This document shows, in pieces, positions 1-11,900 of a stretch of 64,000 nt of DNA (the first letter of the stretch is position 1; each line of letters begins with the position of its first letter). The notes below the pieces were generated by a model, which was given only the letters and a program-made list of their open reading frames with translations, did no database searches and had not been told where the DNA came from. This DNA is from Varroa destructor (Eukaryota; Arthropoda; Arachnida; Mesostigmata; Varroidae), in NCBI RefSeq assembly GCF_002443255.2, contig NW_019211457.1, positions 38,477,126 to 38,541,125 of the forward strand, in the 5' to 3' direction. Position numbers and translations under genes: made by a program.

Positions 1-462
1 ACAATGAATAGATGCGGGTACGTTCCTGAAAGAGGTCAGATTCAATCACAATGATACTTTTTAGTCGTTCAAAACTGGTTCTGCTAAAAAATTTTAGTCT
101 ATATATAAATATTGAATTCGCATAAGAGTCATAATAACCAGCAGAAAACGATCTTTCGCCTACATCCAGCTGTACTCTATTGAACGATCTAAGCTAACAG
201 TTTCAATTGTATAGCGATAAATTCTTTTGAGTGCACACCCGTCAATGGTAGGTGTACAAAAACGTTTTAGTCAATGCTAATGCTTGATACGCCTGTACGT
301 GTGTGCAGCAAGCTAAACGAAGCCTATAAACACAACTCGATCCGATCCAAATCAGGCGATATTATTGTCGATAAGCGGTAGGAGCAGACGATCCAAATGT
401 CTAAATGTGGCGGACTCAAATAAATAATGATTCAAATTTGCGACCTCGTTTATCTATTAAAG
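1..462. other. Left edge, intronic or upstream of the Ig gene
   Basis: I see no coding signal before the acceptor at 461-462. It most likely belongs to the intron preceding the first visible Ig exon. Confidence 0.5.
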
Positions 463-656
463 ATCCACCTGGCGCTGCGCGTATCGAGATTGCAGAGCTA
501 TACGCCGTTAAAAATAAATCAGTCACGTTACTATGTCTTCTGGATGGCGTGGGACACCCAGATGTGCATGCCTATTCGTGGTATGTCAATGACACGTTCC
601 TCGATGAGACGATTGCCAACAACTACACCATCGACAACATCTCTATGGATACCCAG
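463..656 (+). CDS. Ig receptor exon: first Ig domain, N-terminal part
   Basis: The acceptor is tatctattaaag and the donor is CAG|gttggt. The exon has 194 bases, entering with two bases of a split codon and leaving in phase 0. It encodes the A to E strands of an Ig domain with C24 and W39. The Tyr-x-Cys half lies in the next exon. An upstream in-frame stretch at 405-462 is open by chance and precedes the acceptor. Confidence 0.8.
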
Positions 657-3600
657 GTTGGTTCATTCTCTTTGCTTGCCAAAACCATCAAAATTGATCA
701 ATATACTATAGAGTTTGCCTTTTCCTTAACAGAAAACACAATATAAGTAATTTAGATTTTTCCCACGTCAGGATCTCGCTATAACGAATCGTTTATGTCT
801 AGGAAAAATAAATCCAGATCACACGTTTGATTAGCTATAAATTGCTCCGTATCTAGTATAAAGTCGCCCATTTGACGTGTCAACTTGATTTATTCAAACG
901 CTTGCACGTTGGGAAAACACTGCGCATAGGGATTCGGCAAGAATGCCGTTTTACTGTGGGCTAGAATCGGGTCATCTACCTTTTTTACAAAAGCAAGTGT
1001 CCTGTGGCCAAAGTTCACACTCTGCGCACTGCGGAGTAGGCAGCATTTTTTGTGCAAAGGTTTCACAAAACTTAGTTGCCCCTCTGACATAAGTACTCCA
1101 TTTACGCAGGCCTGAGTGGCCCACATGGATTCAAAAGCTGAGGACATGTTAGGGAATTCAATCATTTTGATTTTCAACTTGGCCCTATCGTAGGGTGCCA
1201 TCCGGCTTTTCATCATGGTCTTCTCAGCCGATTTAACAAAACTGTCCCATAATAGCGTACGAGAGTTTTCAGGCCATTTACAAGCAACTCGTTTACGGGG
1301 CTAAGGTAACCGTGTAGTACGACCATTGGGACAGTCGGTGGGATGTCAGTCGGTGGCTTTTTAGCTTCCTCCTTACAGAGATAATTTGAGACAAAACTTC
1401 ACGAATTTAACTTAACAATTCGTACTTCTAACGGAACAATGTTATCTACCCTTGCGCAGTTATTGAAGTACAAGTTCCATGAACGTACATCTCGCGGGGC
1501 CGTTTGATCTTGACATTAATCATACTGAAAGACGTATTATCATTTGCGTACGGTGCGAAATTGGTGCATGGGAAATGGATCGTTCCACATGGAAGCCTCA
1601 TGCTCCTAATTTAGAAGATGGCGCACAGCATGTTGCCATTGCATCAAAGAACGCGCGGTGCCATGGCCAGTTTCTGATAGAAAAAAAAGTTCACAAAATG
1701 TATCATCTCAACAGCGATGCTACCTTGTTTGTTCGCGTAAATATGCTATTTTCCCGCCATTGCCAAATCGTGCTGAATAAGACTATTGTCAACAAAGCAT
1801 TGACTTTGCGGATTAACACATCAAGGAAAAGCTCTAAGTATTATTTTATATAATAAATAATATTTTATTAAATTTGCTTATTAGAATTATTGCAGTTTCG
1901 TTAAGCAACAAATGATGGCTCGGCTAATAATTATCATAATAATTAGAATAAATAAAATGGAAATTGATATTTCCAAGATAATGATGAGAGTACCTTAGCA
2001 TAGTTTCGCTTTATTCCGGCAATTCAGATAAATGACAGTTAGATAGTGCAAAATTCAAGAAAGCTTATGTTATATAATTTGTACTCATCATGTAGCTACT
2101 TTCGTTATCGTATGTTTTTTTTTTATGTGTGAGCTTGCTTTTTGTCCCATTAGCCTTATTCTTTGTCCATTAATATATTGCTTTTGTAATTAGCGTCAAT
2201 ATGGATGCGAGGGCAAGAATACTGTAGGCAGCGGCCCTCGGGGCTATATGGATCTGATGCAGTTTGCTCCTCCAGCTATCGTCGAGCCACTTCCACCCGT
2301 ATTTGGAGCTCTATTCAACGACTCGTCCATTGAGCTACGTTGCCGAATTGAGTGCAGTCCGGAGTGCAGCGTCCAATGGCTCAGAACTCATCCTGATAAG
2401 GGGACGTACAATCTTATGTATGATCCGCTCTACACGATAAATGTAAGCAGGCAACGTTTCTTACTTTAACATGTAAAAGAGGATCGAGCTGCGGACATAC
2501 GCAGCCACCATACCGGCAGCCATTAAACTAGACTCTGGTAGTCTTATTTTTCAATAAGTAAGGGCGCTGTAAATAAGGTGTGTAATAAAATTACTAATTT
2601 TATCGGATTGAAAAGCCCTAATAATAGTCACACTTTGTTACCCCATAATGGAGAGGCTCAGTCAGGCAGCATACTACAAAGCAGATATGATCTTTGCTGT
2701 TTGTACACAAAACAACTAATCGAACTCATTATCTCATCTCATCTCTCTCATGCAGCACACAAATGCCTGAAATCCAAATATTTATAATAATAACAGTCGA
2801 GGACTGCAATAGCGCATCCGCCAAAGCTCTTAATTAGGTAATTGTCTAAACGCAGTCGACAAGAGGGCCCCATTTTGCCGATTAAGCGTATCTACATTAC
2901 TTTGCCCTAATAACTGAAACATATCGTCACACCCGACGTTACGCGTTCGAACGTTATAGGGCCAGGCAACCTGTCGTATGAACTCCCGCGTGTTTTTAAG
3001 GCCATAGCTTTGTTCTTTTCTGAGCCTGAAGCGTATTTTTTCGCACAAAATGAATGTATTATTCATCTTGAATCTTGAAGAACAATCACTCCCATTATCG
3101 GGTTTGCTGTTTCTGTAACAGTAGTCACAAATTCAGTTCCATAGGCGTACCCAGGTAATCGATCACTTCTGCTCTACGGTAATAGTGAACCCCGAAAATT
3201 CATTATCTGAAAGATAACATGACAGATAGCTTAAAATCACTAGAAGCGTTCTAAAGATGGACGCCAGCGTTTGCTGCTGATCTTTCGCTGTTTTCGTATG
3301 GTTGTGTTTAACTGTTGTTGTATAGTTCCATACGCTGAAATCGGACATCACTGGCCGTCACCGATTTCAACGACATATAATATTTTTTCCGTACTTCTAA
3401 TAGTAAACAGACTACCGGTTGCAGATTAAATCACGCTTCTTTACGTTGCAGTGGATAGCACGGGAGATTATACTTTACAAGCGTTTTTATATAGTTGCAG
3501 TGAGGCAAATTGGATGTTTTAGACCGGTTATCGCTGCGTTTGGGCCATGCCCATAATGGCTATCTGAAACAGATTGAGAACTACGGCGCCCTCTAGTGAG

Positions 3601-6600
3601 CACGGAGCAGTTGAAGACACGCCGGTACCGCATCTATTAAAAAAAATTGCAGAAACTCCTTCTGGAGTCTTCTTCCGCTGGTTTGGCAGATTTCATAATT
3701 GACGCTCCGTCGGCGTCAACTGGCGAAGTATCGACGTCGTTAGTCCTATGCAAATAAGTCCCTTGGAGCATGGATAAACTTTCAACAAGTCAACCGCTTA
3801 CTGAGCAATTTCTCCAGTTCCCGATAAATGCGGGGCAGCAAAAAGGTCACAAACTGTGTGCGATTTTTTCAGCGCTATTTGCCGTTAGTAATATAATAAT
3901 AATAATAATAATAAATTCGCTAACGGCTTTTCGCTTCACAGACTATACTGGATCCCGCCAACATAAGCGAAAACTACTTTTCTGGGGTGGTGTCAACGTT
4001 GCGCTTCAACCTGCAACTCTTTCCGAACGGTCTCCTTGACCTCAGTAAGGATGGTACTCAAAATAAAGACTTTATCGTACACTACTCCTGTGTAAGCAGC
4101 GGTAATTTCGTTGGACAATCGGTTAATTCAACTACAAAGTTTCAGGTTGAATGTAAGTAACACAAAATTAAGTTAGTGTACGTACGTACGATGATTCAGT
4201 TTAAAAATCGGTGTATGGGTACTATGGCTTTTAAAACCTAACGGGTTATCCGACCTCATCGCTGGATGGTTGTAGAAGCAAAGAATTCCGCTATTATATT
4301 GTTTATGATTTTGTTCTTTTTAAGCTAACTAAAAAAATAAATTTATGTACATATGCAAATCTATAGGGCAGAACGTGTTTTGCCTAAAGATGTACGATAG
4401 ACAATCGCTACCTGTATTTCACCTATTATTTATACATGTTATTCCATACATTCAAACAGACGCTCCAAATAACGTTCGCGTCAACCCAGAACGCCAAAAT
4501 GTTCGCGTCGGAGACCGCCATGAACTGGTTCAGTGTCGAGGCAAGGGCGTTCCTCCGCCTCAGTATCAATGGTTCTTTAATGGAGAGGTTGTGTCGAACA
4601 GTTCCCAACTGCCGCCTGAATACGATCTCAAAAAGGATCATCATGGCAATTATACATGTATTGCTTCAAATAAACATGGCCAGGCAACAAAAGTAGCTTA
4701 CATCAATATTGTCTGTAAGTGTAATTATGCTGACGCGTTTATTGAAAGATAGTAACTCTCTTGTAGAATTAGGTATATATCTTTAGGTATATAACCTGTG
4801 TGACCCGGTCAAGCTCTTCCAGCCGGTACACGAAAACGTAATCGAGACGGTCAGGAACAAACACTAGAAGAAAAGTTCAGAAGACTTATTCATTTCGAAA
4901 AGATTTTAACCCGCCTATTACTACTACCGCCTATTACTGGGGTCGCCTTGACTTTAATTGTTCTTAGGACGGATACGAAAGGACTCCGTCTGTTGATGGA
5001 AGACAGATATGCCTAGAAAAAAAAGGATAACGTCTATAATATTATATAGGATAGATGACAATCGATCAGATTTAGATTCAGATCTAAATTAGGATAGAAT
5101 CTAGATTAGAATAGGACACACTGCGATTCATTTAAGTTTAAGCAAAAAGCATCTGATTAACAAAAGTATCAGCCAAATACCCCCAGAAACGATATATTCT
5201 GCTGTCAAGTCGTCACTAGAGAATGCAAAAAAATGCACAGTTTTTCCCCTATAATGCCTAGTCTTTTTTATTGTATTATTTATTATGACATGTTCAGCGT
5301 TATTCAGGTTGAATAATGGCTTTCAATAGGATATTCAAACATAATTAGGCCATCAGTTTTGAAACCACCTGGATTCTGATATTGTTGTGCTCTTTTTGTA
5401 CAGCAAAACTGTTTGTGTCGTGTTTACAGCTGCACAGCCATATGAACCCTTTGTCTATATTCAATGCGAGGAGTGTTACACACTTTAGCGACGTTATTTT
5501 ATCTCTAAGGCTACGGACGGTGTACACTGCGTCACAGGTCAGCGAGGCACTTGTTTTTGTAATGGGCAAACCCATTGAACCCACTGACACCGTTGAAGAA
5601 TACGGCAGCCACGTACAACCAGTGCGTCAAAGTGACCCAGTTTTTTCTCGAAATTTGCCCAGTCTCCATTATACGTCCAGATCAGATGTTTTTCAACAAG
5701 CCAATATAAGTGGTAACAGGGGTTGCTCCTGTCGAATATATAGAGTATGCAAGATCCATACGTAAGAAGCATACTTCACTTCAATATTCGAACATTTCAA
5801 TATAGTGGACGTTAGACTGAGCAATCGTTCGTTCAAAACTAATCATTGCAAGATTTGAACAATACATTCTTGCATGCGCATAAACTGATGGGTGCCAACA
5901 TCTTGTACATGTAATAACGAATATCAATAATGCAAGGGAGATAGAATTTTCTACATAGAAAACCTAAGTAAAACATCGCTTTCTTGCCCATTCCCGTATT
6001 TGCCCCACGCACATACACACCCATCCGCCTCTTTGTCTTGTCCATATTTCTTGTAGATAAACCGTCGTGCCAAATTCAACCCGAAAGCTCAACGGGCGAC
6101 GACGACGAGCCGGATCGTCTCGTATGCCGGGTCGATGCTAACCCAGCTAAGTTCTCTGTTAAATGGGATCGCAATAATAAACCCCTCAATGACAAAAACG
6201 TCATTATTGAGGGGATGTCGGCGGTGCTTGTTCGGGACCCCGACACGGAACGGTTCCACTTGGGCGAGTATCGTTGTGCGCCAAACAACTCGATCGGCTT
6301 CACGGAGTGCGCCTACAATGTTGAGGGCGCGGCCACACTGCCTGCCGGTCTCGTGTGGATCGTTCTTGCTGTCATCATTATCTTATTGCTGCTAACAATT
6401 ATAGTTTTGTTGATCTGCCTCTTCCGACGGAAGATAAAACGTATGTTGTTAATTATATTTAGCTACTATTGAAACATTTCGTTTGTTTGTTTGTTGTTGC
6501 AAGTGTTCTGTTCATGTCCGGGTTTCCAATCAACGATAGCTATGCCCTAGCTAACAATTACAGATTGATTTGTGTGTATGATAGGTACGCAGTGACTGTT

Positions 6601-8979
6601 TCCCGGTTTTGTATAATTGTACATTGTACGTACTGTTGTTCCTGAGCTAGTTATATTAACCAACACATCATGCATATCTATATAACGAAGATGACTTGCG
6701 TTTTATCATTTAACATTGAGGCATGCGAAAACGTTGCGAAACGTTTTATGATTGTTTTCAAAGCTCGTTTTTGTGTGCTCACTAATTATCTACGTAGAAT
6801 ATGATATCACAATGGTGGTACCTAAGGAGGATTCTGTTCGGAGCTACTCGACTGACAAGTAATGTAACATTCAGTGATCCGGGGTCTCGCCGATCAGCTC
6901 TACCACCATAGACGAGCGACGGCCTCAACTCAACTACGGTGTGACGCATTTAGCAAGTGTTGCCAACTCCTACTAAACCCCCTGTCTACCCAGGTACGAC
7001 CTTTGCCAACTCTATCCAATTAGACGTATCGGTCTCGTTAAATTAGAGCCAGACGCTACGGGTGGTGGCAGTGAGTCGAAATTGCTACCGAATTTTGTGC
7101 AGTAGTCCTGTACGAACAGCTTGAACATTATGTATATAGATATATATATCTATCCCTCTCTTTCTCTATATTATTAAGAGAGAGGGAGATTCCATAAATG
7201 TTTTAGGTGCCGATACGGTGATCACTCGGCGACCTCAGACTCCCGAAACCGAAGAGTCACCATAAGCATTTCGATCTTAAAGAAAACACGTTCTATTTAG
7301 GAAGGAATCAGGTGTTTCAGTATATGCATCACAAATATACAGTTACTGACTTTATTTGTAGAAGATTGGTTTTATATTTGTCGTAACGATTGGCGGCTGC
7401 TGCTGCTGCTGCCAATCATTACGACAAATATAAAACCAGAGAACATTATCCTCAGACATTCTTTCCTACTTTCTATTTTCCTGTTTTTCATTTGTCCGGG
7501 AAAGCATTCGCCACCACCAGACGGGTCCGGCCTTCATGTAAAAAGGATGGCCCGGTGCCAGCTGGTACATGGACCTTCTCCTTTCCATTCTAAACAAACC
7601 ATTTTAGAAATGCGTATTTTTTTGTTGCCCGATACACAATCTCGAAAAGTGCGAGCACGGTCATCGTTTGGATAGAGGAACCAACTGTGTTGCTGCAACC
7701 TTTCTGCAAGAATTCGTTCCCTATCGCGATTTCCGGAAGATATAATTATCTTCGTACAACAACGCATTGAAAGGAGCTGGATAAGGATTATAAGATAGTA
7801 GAGCTTAAAGATTACGTTCGCGTAATACACGTAATCGTGAGGATGAAGATCTCCGAACTGCACATCAGTTGATGATATTCGATGTTATCTATAAACAACA
7901 AAATCAGCAAGATTCTTATTCTGTTTATGCTTGCTGAGATAGTGAACCGTAATTTTTTGGGTCTGTAATATTGTAGTTTGTCCAGTAAATAGCATGGCCC
8001 GCCATACTTATTATTAAATTATCGTACTTATTAACTTATTAATTAATTAATAAGTTGTCTTATTTCTAATGTTACCTAGAAATTGCTGAGATCCGTTAAT
8101 TTTTTTGCGCTAACTAATTCGACCTTGGCATTGTCTCAGTGCTTACGAGTTCTGCGAGTGATTTGCCTATAAATATGAAATTGGGCTACGTATCTTTGTG
8201 TGTTACGGTAAAAGCTTTCTCAAGCAGTTTACTTTGGACGCATCTATTTTGTGTTGTGTATTGATTCTTTCCTGTAGAACCTGACCCATATGATATAAAC
8301 AGCGGTAGTTATGGAGGTGGGCCTCCCGGCACTTATCAGAACATTACCAAGGACCGTGCCCCACCTCCTTTACCACCCCAAGGCAATCCGAACGCGGTTG
8401 CGCCAGCTTACGAAAACATACCCTACAAGCGACCACAACCTAAAAAGGTAGATTTTCAATTGTAATTCAGTTCAGAGATAGAGATTTCGACCTGAAAATG
8501 CGATCATCCTTTTTCTTACCGTTGCTCAATATTCCAGTACCTTATCTCCTGTTTGAGGATTATTCCACAATCGAAGGATGACTGTGCTGGATGCCAGTTA
8601 ATTAGCCGTTACCAATAGAAGCAATAATCTTTCTAAACACTAAACCTGAAAGTTTAACTCGAACGTTTTCATCGATATACGCAACCATTGGAACCTATCG
8701 GTACGATGAACGCAATGACCTCATATAATTACATAGCATCTAATGAGTAATTCTACTTATCCATACTTACTAACATACGTTTCGTTTCAACCTGTCCTTA
8801 TTGGGTTACAGCAAATCGGTGCCGGTGAAGACCTGGTCTATGCCGACCTATACGAAGACATTAAGGCCGGCCGCATACCGGACCCACGAACAACCCAGCC
8901 TGACCTACCTCCAAAAAAAGAGCTGGTTTCCACGCCACCGTTGCCCCCAAAAGCGCCCGCAAGAAAATCCAGACAATAA
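463..8979 (+). CDS. Immunoglobulin-superfamily single-pass membrane receptor (partial, 5' end off window)
   Basis: Seven exons (463-656, 2194-2442, 3942-4152, 4460-4714, 6057-6440, 8278-8447, 8812-8979) join in matching phases to give 542 residues and a TAA stop. Four Ig domains show the Cys, Trp and Tyr-x-Cys signature: C24/W39/Y67-x-C69, C114/W126/Y195-x-C197, C243/W255/Y282-x-C284 and C326/W339/Y374-x-C376. A hydrophobic helix follows at about 399-425, ending in FRRKIK, the usual stop-transfer arrangement that puts the C-terminus in the cytoplasm. The tail (431-542) has two PPLPP-type segments and tyrosines in YQNI, YENI and LVYADL contexts. This fits a cell-surface adhesion or signalling receptor of the kind named CD22-like or kirre-like in arthropods. 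I see no fibronectin III domain before the membrane, which argues against echinoid, sidestep and nephrin. The first exon enters in phase, so the signal peptide and any earlier Ig domains lie to the left. The domain call is firm; the exact orthologue is not. Confidence 0.88.
2194..2442 (+). CDS. Ig receptor exon: end of Ig 1 and start of Ig 2
   Basis: The acceptor is cttttgtaattag and the donor is AAT|gtaagc. The 83 codons are in phase 0 at both ends. It opens with RQYGCEGKNTVGSG, the Tyr-x-Cys half of the first domain, and continues into the second domain with C114 and W126. Two extra cysteines (C118 and C122) sit beside C114. Starting at an internal ATG would lose the Tyr-x-Cys half, so the splice acceptor is preferred. 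Confidence 0.82.
3893..3914. repeat. (AAT)n microsatellite
   Basis: A run of TAA/AAT triplets lies about 30 bases before a splice acceptor of the Ig receptor gene. Confidence 0.85.
3942..4152 (+). CDS. Ig receptor exon: second half of Ig 2
   Basis: The acceptor is cgcttcacag and the donor is GAAT|gtaagt. It enters in phase 0 and leaves one base into a Tyr codon. It carries HYSCVSSGNFVGQ, the Tyr-x-Cys strand of the second Ig domain (Y195, C197), after an unusually long C'-E loop. Confidence 0.85.
4460..4714 (+). CDS. Ig receptor exon: complete third Ig domain
   Basis: One 255-base exon, phase 1 at both ends, holds a whole I-set/C2-like Ig domain. Visible marks are VQCRGKG, YQWFFNG and GNYTCIASN. 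The phase 1-1 arrangement is typical of Ig domains that are shuffled as single exons. NYT (281-283) is a possible N-glycosylation site. Confidence 0.9.
6057..6440 (+). CDS. Ig receptor exon: fourth Ig domain and transmembrane helix
   Basis: The acceptor is atttcttgtag and the donor is AAAC|gtatgt, phase 1 at both ends, 384 bases. The Ig domain has LVCRVDANP, VKWDRN and GEYRC. An aliphatic membrane helix follows at once and ends in CLFRRKIK. The codons at 6180-6217 form an inverted repeat (CCCCTCAATGAC against its complement with a 3-base insertion), probably incidental. Confidence 0.9.
7367..7438. repeat. Foldback with 28-nt arms and a GCT-repeat loop
   Basis: Arms 7367-7394 and 7411-7438 are reverse complements at 27 of 28 positions. 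The single mismatch is C opposite A on the plus strand, which becomes a G-U pair in a minus-strand transcript. The 16-base loop at 7395-7410 is a GCT triplet run. It lies in the intron between the transmembrane exon and the first tail exon. It could be a foldback element, a hairpin small-RNA precursor or a recent palindromic duplication. Confidence 0.85.
8033..8056. repeat. Perfect 24-bp AT palindrome
   Basis: AACTTATTAATT is followed directly by its exact reverse complement, with no loop. It lies in the last long intron of the Ig receptor gene. Its function is unknown. Confidence 0.8.
8278..8447 (+). CDS. Ig receptor exon: cytoplasmic tail, first part
   Basis: The acceptor is ttctttcctgtag and the donor is AAG|gtagat, phase 1 to 0. 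It encodes a Gly/Pro/Tyr-rich stretch with YQNI (450-453), APPPLPPQ (458-465) and YENI (475-478). The exon has no folded-domain signature and reads as a disordered docking tail. Confidence 0.85.
8812..8979 (+). CDS. Ig receptor exon: C-terminal tail and stop
   Basis: The acceptor is ttgggttacag and the frame enters in phase 0. It encodes 55 residues followed by TAA. It contains LVYADL and YEDI, then DLPPKK and TPPLPPKAPARK. The terminal KSRQ is not a recognisable PDZ ligand. Confidence 0.87.
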   Translation, partial: QIGAGEDLVYADLYEDIKAGRIPDPRTTQPDLPPKKELVSTPPLPPKAPARKSRQ

Positions 8980-8997
8980 ATAGCCGCTTCAAATAAA
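8975..8997 (+). terminator. Candidate polyadenylation signals of the Ig receptor gene
   Basis: One AATAAA overlaps the stop codon (8975-8980) and a second lies at 8992-8997. This is consistent with a short 3' UTR. AATAAA is common by chance in AT-rich DNA, so this is only a candidate. Confidence 0.4.
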
Positions 8998-11900
8998 ACT
9001 GTTCACAGACAGAATGTAAAAGAACTGTCCATACCTAGAATATCTCGAGAAGTTTTGACACGCGGATACACAGGTGGGGCGATAAATTCGAATAATATAG
9101 GGCATAAAAAACGAAATACATGATTCTTTTACCGTTGATTTATTATCAGTGAGCTGCACTGAAGGCACGAATAGTGCCTTAGCTAGTGCTGCATGTCAAG
9201 GGGGAGAAGAGACTGCGAAGTGTTGTCTAACGGCGTGGAAAAAATTGTGGGTCACAGGCAAGTTCCCTGTCGCTCTGGCAAGCTTGGCTGCGAGCAACCT
9301 TATGTCAGGGAATCGCTCGATGATCGTGTATATAGAAAGGTTATGTCTCGATGTTACTAGATATTGAATAAATGTATGTGAGATTAATATGATACAAAAT
9401 CTCGCAGTTACTGGCACTGTTAAATTCGTTGCCTAACCCGCTGATTCGTCGGGATAGTAATTGCTGACCCTTCATCTTCACGAGCACAGGAACTCGCTTG
9501 AGGGACTTTCTTCGACTCTTCAGTTTGCTCCTAAATTGTTTTAGCCCATTAAATTATAATCTTGTAACACATTAGATCGTCGTAATTTCACATAAACCAA
9601 ATGATAACGAATAAAGTGAACTAGTTTTCGAACCCCCGCCTTCTTCCCATATGCTGTATTTGCTAAAATTGAATATCTCACTATGAAACCCCCAAATTCA
9701 TTTGATCGAACCTAACGTATCGTATGCAACAAATGCGGTTATTACTGGCTAGCCTTTAGGAACAGTAGGGGAAGGGTAAAAGTGTCCGAATTGTAAAGGT
9801 GTCTCACGTCACCCGTTGGTGCAGCGAGGTAATGGATCGGTGTCTTGGCATTGGCGTTTGATCGCCTGCCGCTAATGTGTGAGGGAAAATGGGGTAGTCA
9901 GCCGTTAGAGTTAGTTAGCTCTTTGCGGCCATCTAAACAAACTACGAAAACAACTAGAAAATAGATAAAGTAGCAGCAGGCAGCGTGAGCGTCGTAAGCA
10001 ACCGCGCCAGTAATAGTTATGATACGATAGCGCGCACAAGACAGGCAGTATGAACCCGCCCCATCGCGCGGACAAAATGTTTGCGCATTTGAGGGCAACG
10101 CAGAAAAACCCCTTCTAAAGAACAAACTTTCTCGCCTAGTCTGTCTCCTTATAGAACGGCGAAAGGAACCAATAGATTATTTCCAATATCGTAGCATATT
10201 CGTCTTCTTCTGATTCTGCCTGTTGAGTACGAGCTGCATATAACCAGTTCTTTTTACTCTGCGCCCTTAGGACAATAAGGGTTTGAATGTATGTTTTAAC
10301 AATGACTCCGACGTTCTTGATTTAACTTAGCTTTACAAAAGCCGTTGGCTTAGCTTGACGACAGACGCCGTGGTAAAAATGACATCAAAAGGAAAAAACA
10401 CTTCGGTGTGAACTTTTAAGTAGTAAATCTTTTTCAAACTAATAAGTTAGCGGAATAACCGCAAGGAAGTAATGTGTTGAAATGCTACAGTGAAGGCCTA
10501 GCTGCAATAGGACAAGTATGCCGTTCACAAAATCACCACTTCGTAATATTGGAATAGAGTATTGAATCACAATAACGGAACAATTGATATATTAGCGCTA
10601 CTGAAATCGTGTGACTATCTCTTCCCTATAGGAGGGGACGCTCTCATTTTCTGGCCCAACTCCAACCTACTATGACTGTCTTAGTTAACCGCACGGCTGT
10701 TGTTGTTGTTGTTTATATTGTCGTATTCCTGAAAACGAAGCCTTGATAGCGTATTATTCAATAGAACGTGTTACATAGTGCGTCTGAAGGAAGAAGGCAG
10801 GTTTTCAATTGAGCTACCGTAATAGAGCGAAACTATGATACTCATATCAACTCCATGTCCTCGGTTTCAACTTGAATAACGTACTTTAAAAGGCCAGTCA
10901 CGGCAGCTGTCTGTCTGGCACATGATAGTATAGACCCATCTGTCACTGACGGAGATACCCTCTCGCTAAAGTAAGAACAGAAACTAGATATTTATTAGAA
11001 TCCTCGATTCAAGGCCTTTATTGTGTCCAAGAAACAGTGACTAGGACATATGTATGCCCAATACACGCGAGTGCCTAGCACGCTGTGTAATTTATTTCTG
11101 ACTAAGATACATCAGATGAAGAACGCCGAATGGGTTGAGGGCAGCGGTGGCTTGCTGGCTTTCTCGGTATGACGAAGTGTGTTCCTTATCTGTATGCGTC
11201 CGTAGATGTTTCAACAGCAAAAGCATTGTGAACTATCTGGAAATCTAGAAAATGATCTGGAATAATGTCCATGATGATGAACAGTTGTTTGTTGAAAATA
11301 ATTTAATATTAAACATGTCAGAATATACAGAAGCAGTTGTCTGATAGCTGCTGATTGTATCGTTAAACATCAGAAATAAACAAATGTAATAGTCAATGCA
11401 GTGTCGGTCTACAACGGCTATGTTCGGTGTGAGCAATAGGAATTATTATTATTACCAAATTGAAAAATCAGCACAAACGCACACACAGAATATATGATAC
11501 TGTTTCAATTTGTTGAGGCGCGCGTCACAGCTTTCTTCTCTACCGGATAAAGTATTGGTGTACCCTAAGCGACTGTATGGGCCTTCGTGCTTGCGACAAT
11601 AAGCATTTGTAGATGTTAGCTCACGTGCCTTGTAACTTCGAAGTTAAGTTTATTAGGTAACAACGACGCGTTTGCAGGTGTTCCATCGCACAGAGTCGTC
11701 GTTCGCGTGGTTGAGACCCGTGCCTGCGGCGTTGCGGTTCAAGCATTGATGTTATTCAACTTTTTTTTACAACCAATGCGGCTATTCCAGGTGTATTTGT
11801 CATTACGAAACCCGCGGATGGCTGTGTTAGGCGTGGTACTTTCTAGGACTTCCGTAAAGATCAAGTTTGCCATTCGAACGACGCCAAAATATGTGATACC

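Larger units (their letters stand above)
657..8277 (+). other. Introns of the Ig receptor gene
   Basis: The introns are 657-2193, 2443-3941, 4153-4459, 4715-6056 and 6441-8277. All begin GT and end AG. The largest (6441-8277) holds the 28-bp-arm foldback at 7367-7438 and the 24-bp palindrome at 8033-8056. Intron 2443-3941 ends with an (AAT)n run. Apparent ORFs here, such as 1479-1853 and 5382-5765, have no domain signal, and the exons splice cleanly around them. Confidence 0.75.

Noticed and set aside
1479..1853. 124-codon plus-strand ORF in an Ig-gene intron
   Set aside because: It lacks an Ig signature, and the flanking exons 463-656 and 2194-2442 join directly to complete one Ig domain, so the ORF is intronic.
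5382..5765. Plus-strand ORF with a Tyr-x-Cys-like start at about 5420
   Set aside because: The exons at 4460-4714 and 6057-6440 complete a split Tyr codon and follow each other as Ig domains. The stretch has no partner cysteine, so the resemblance is chance.
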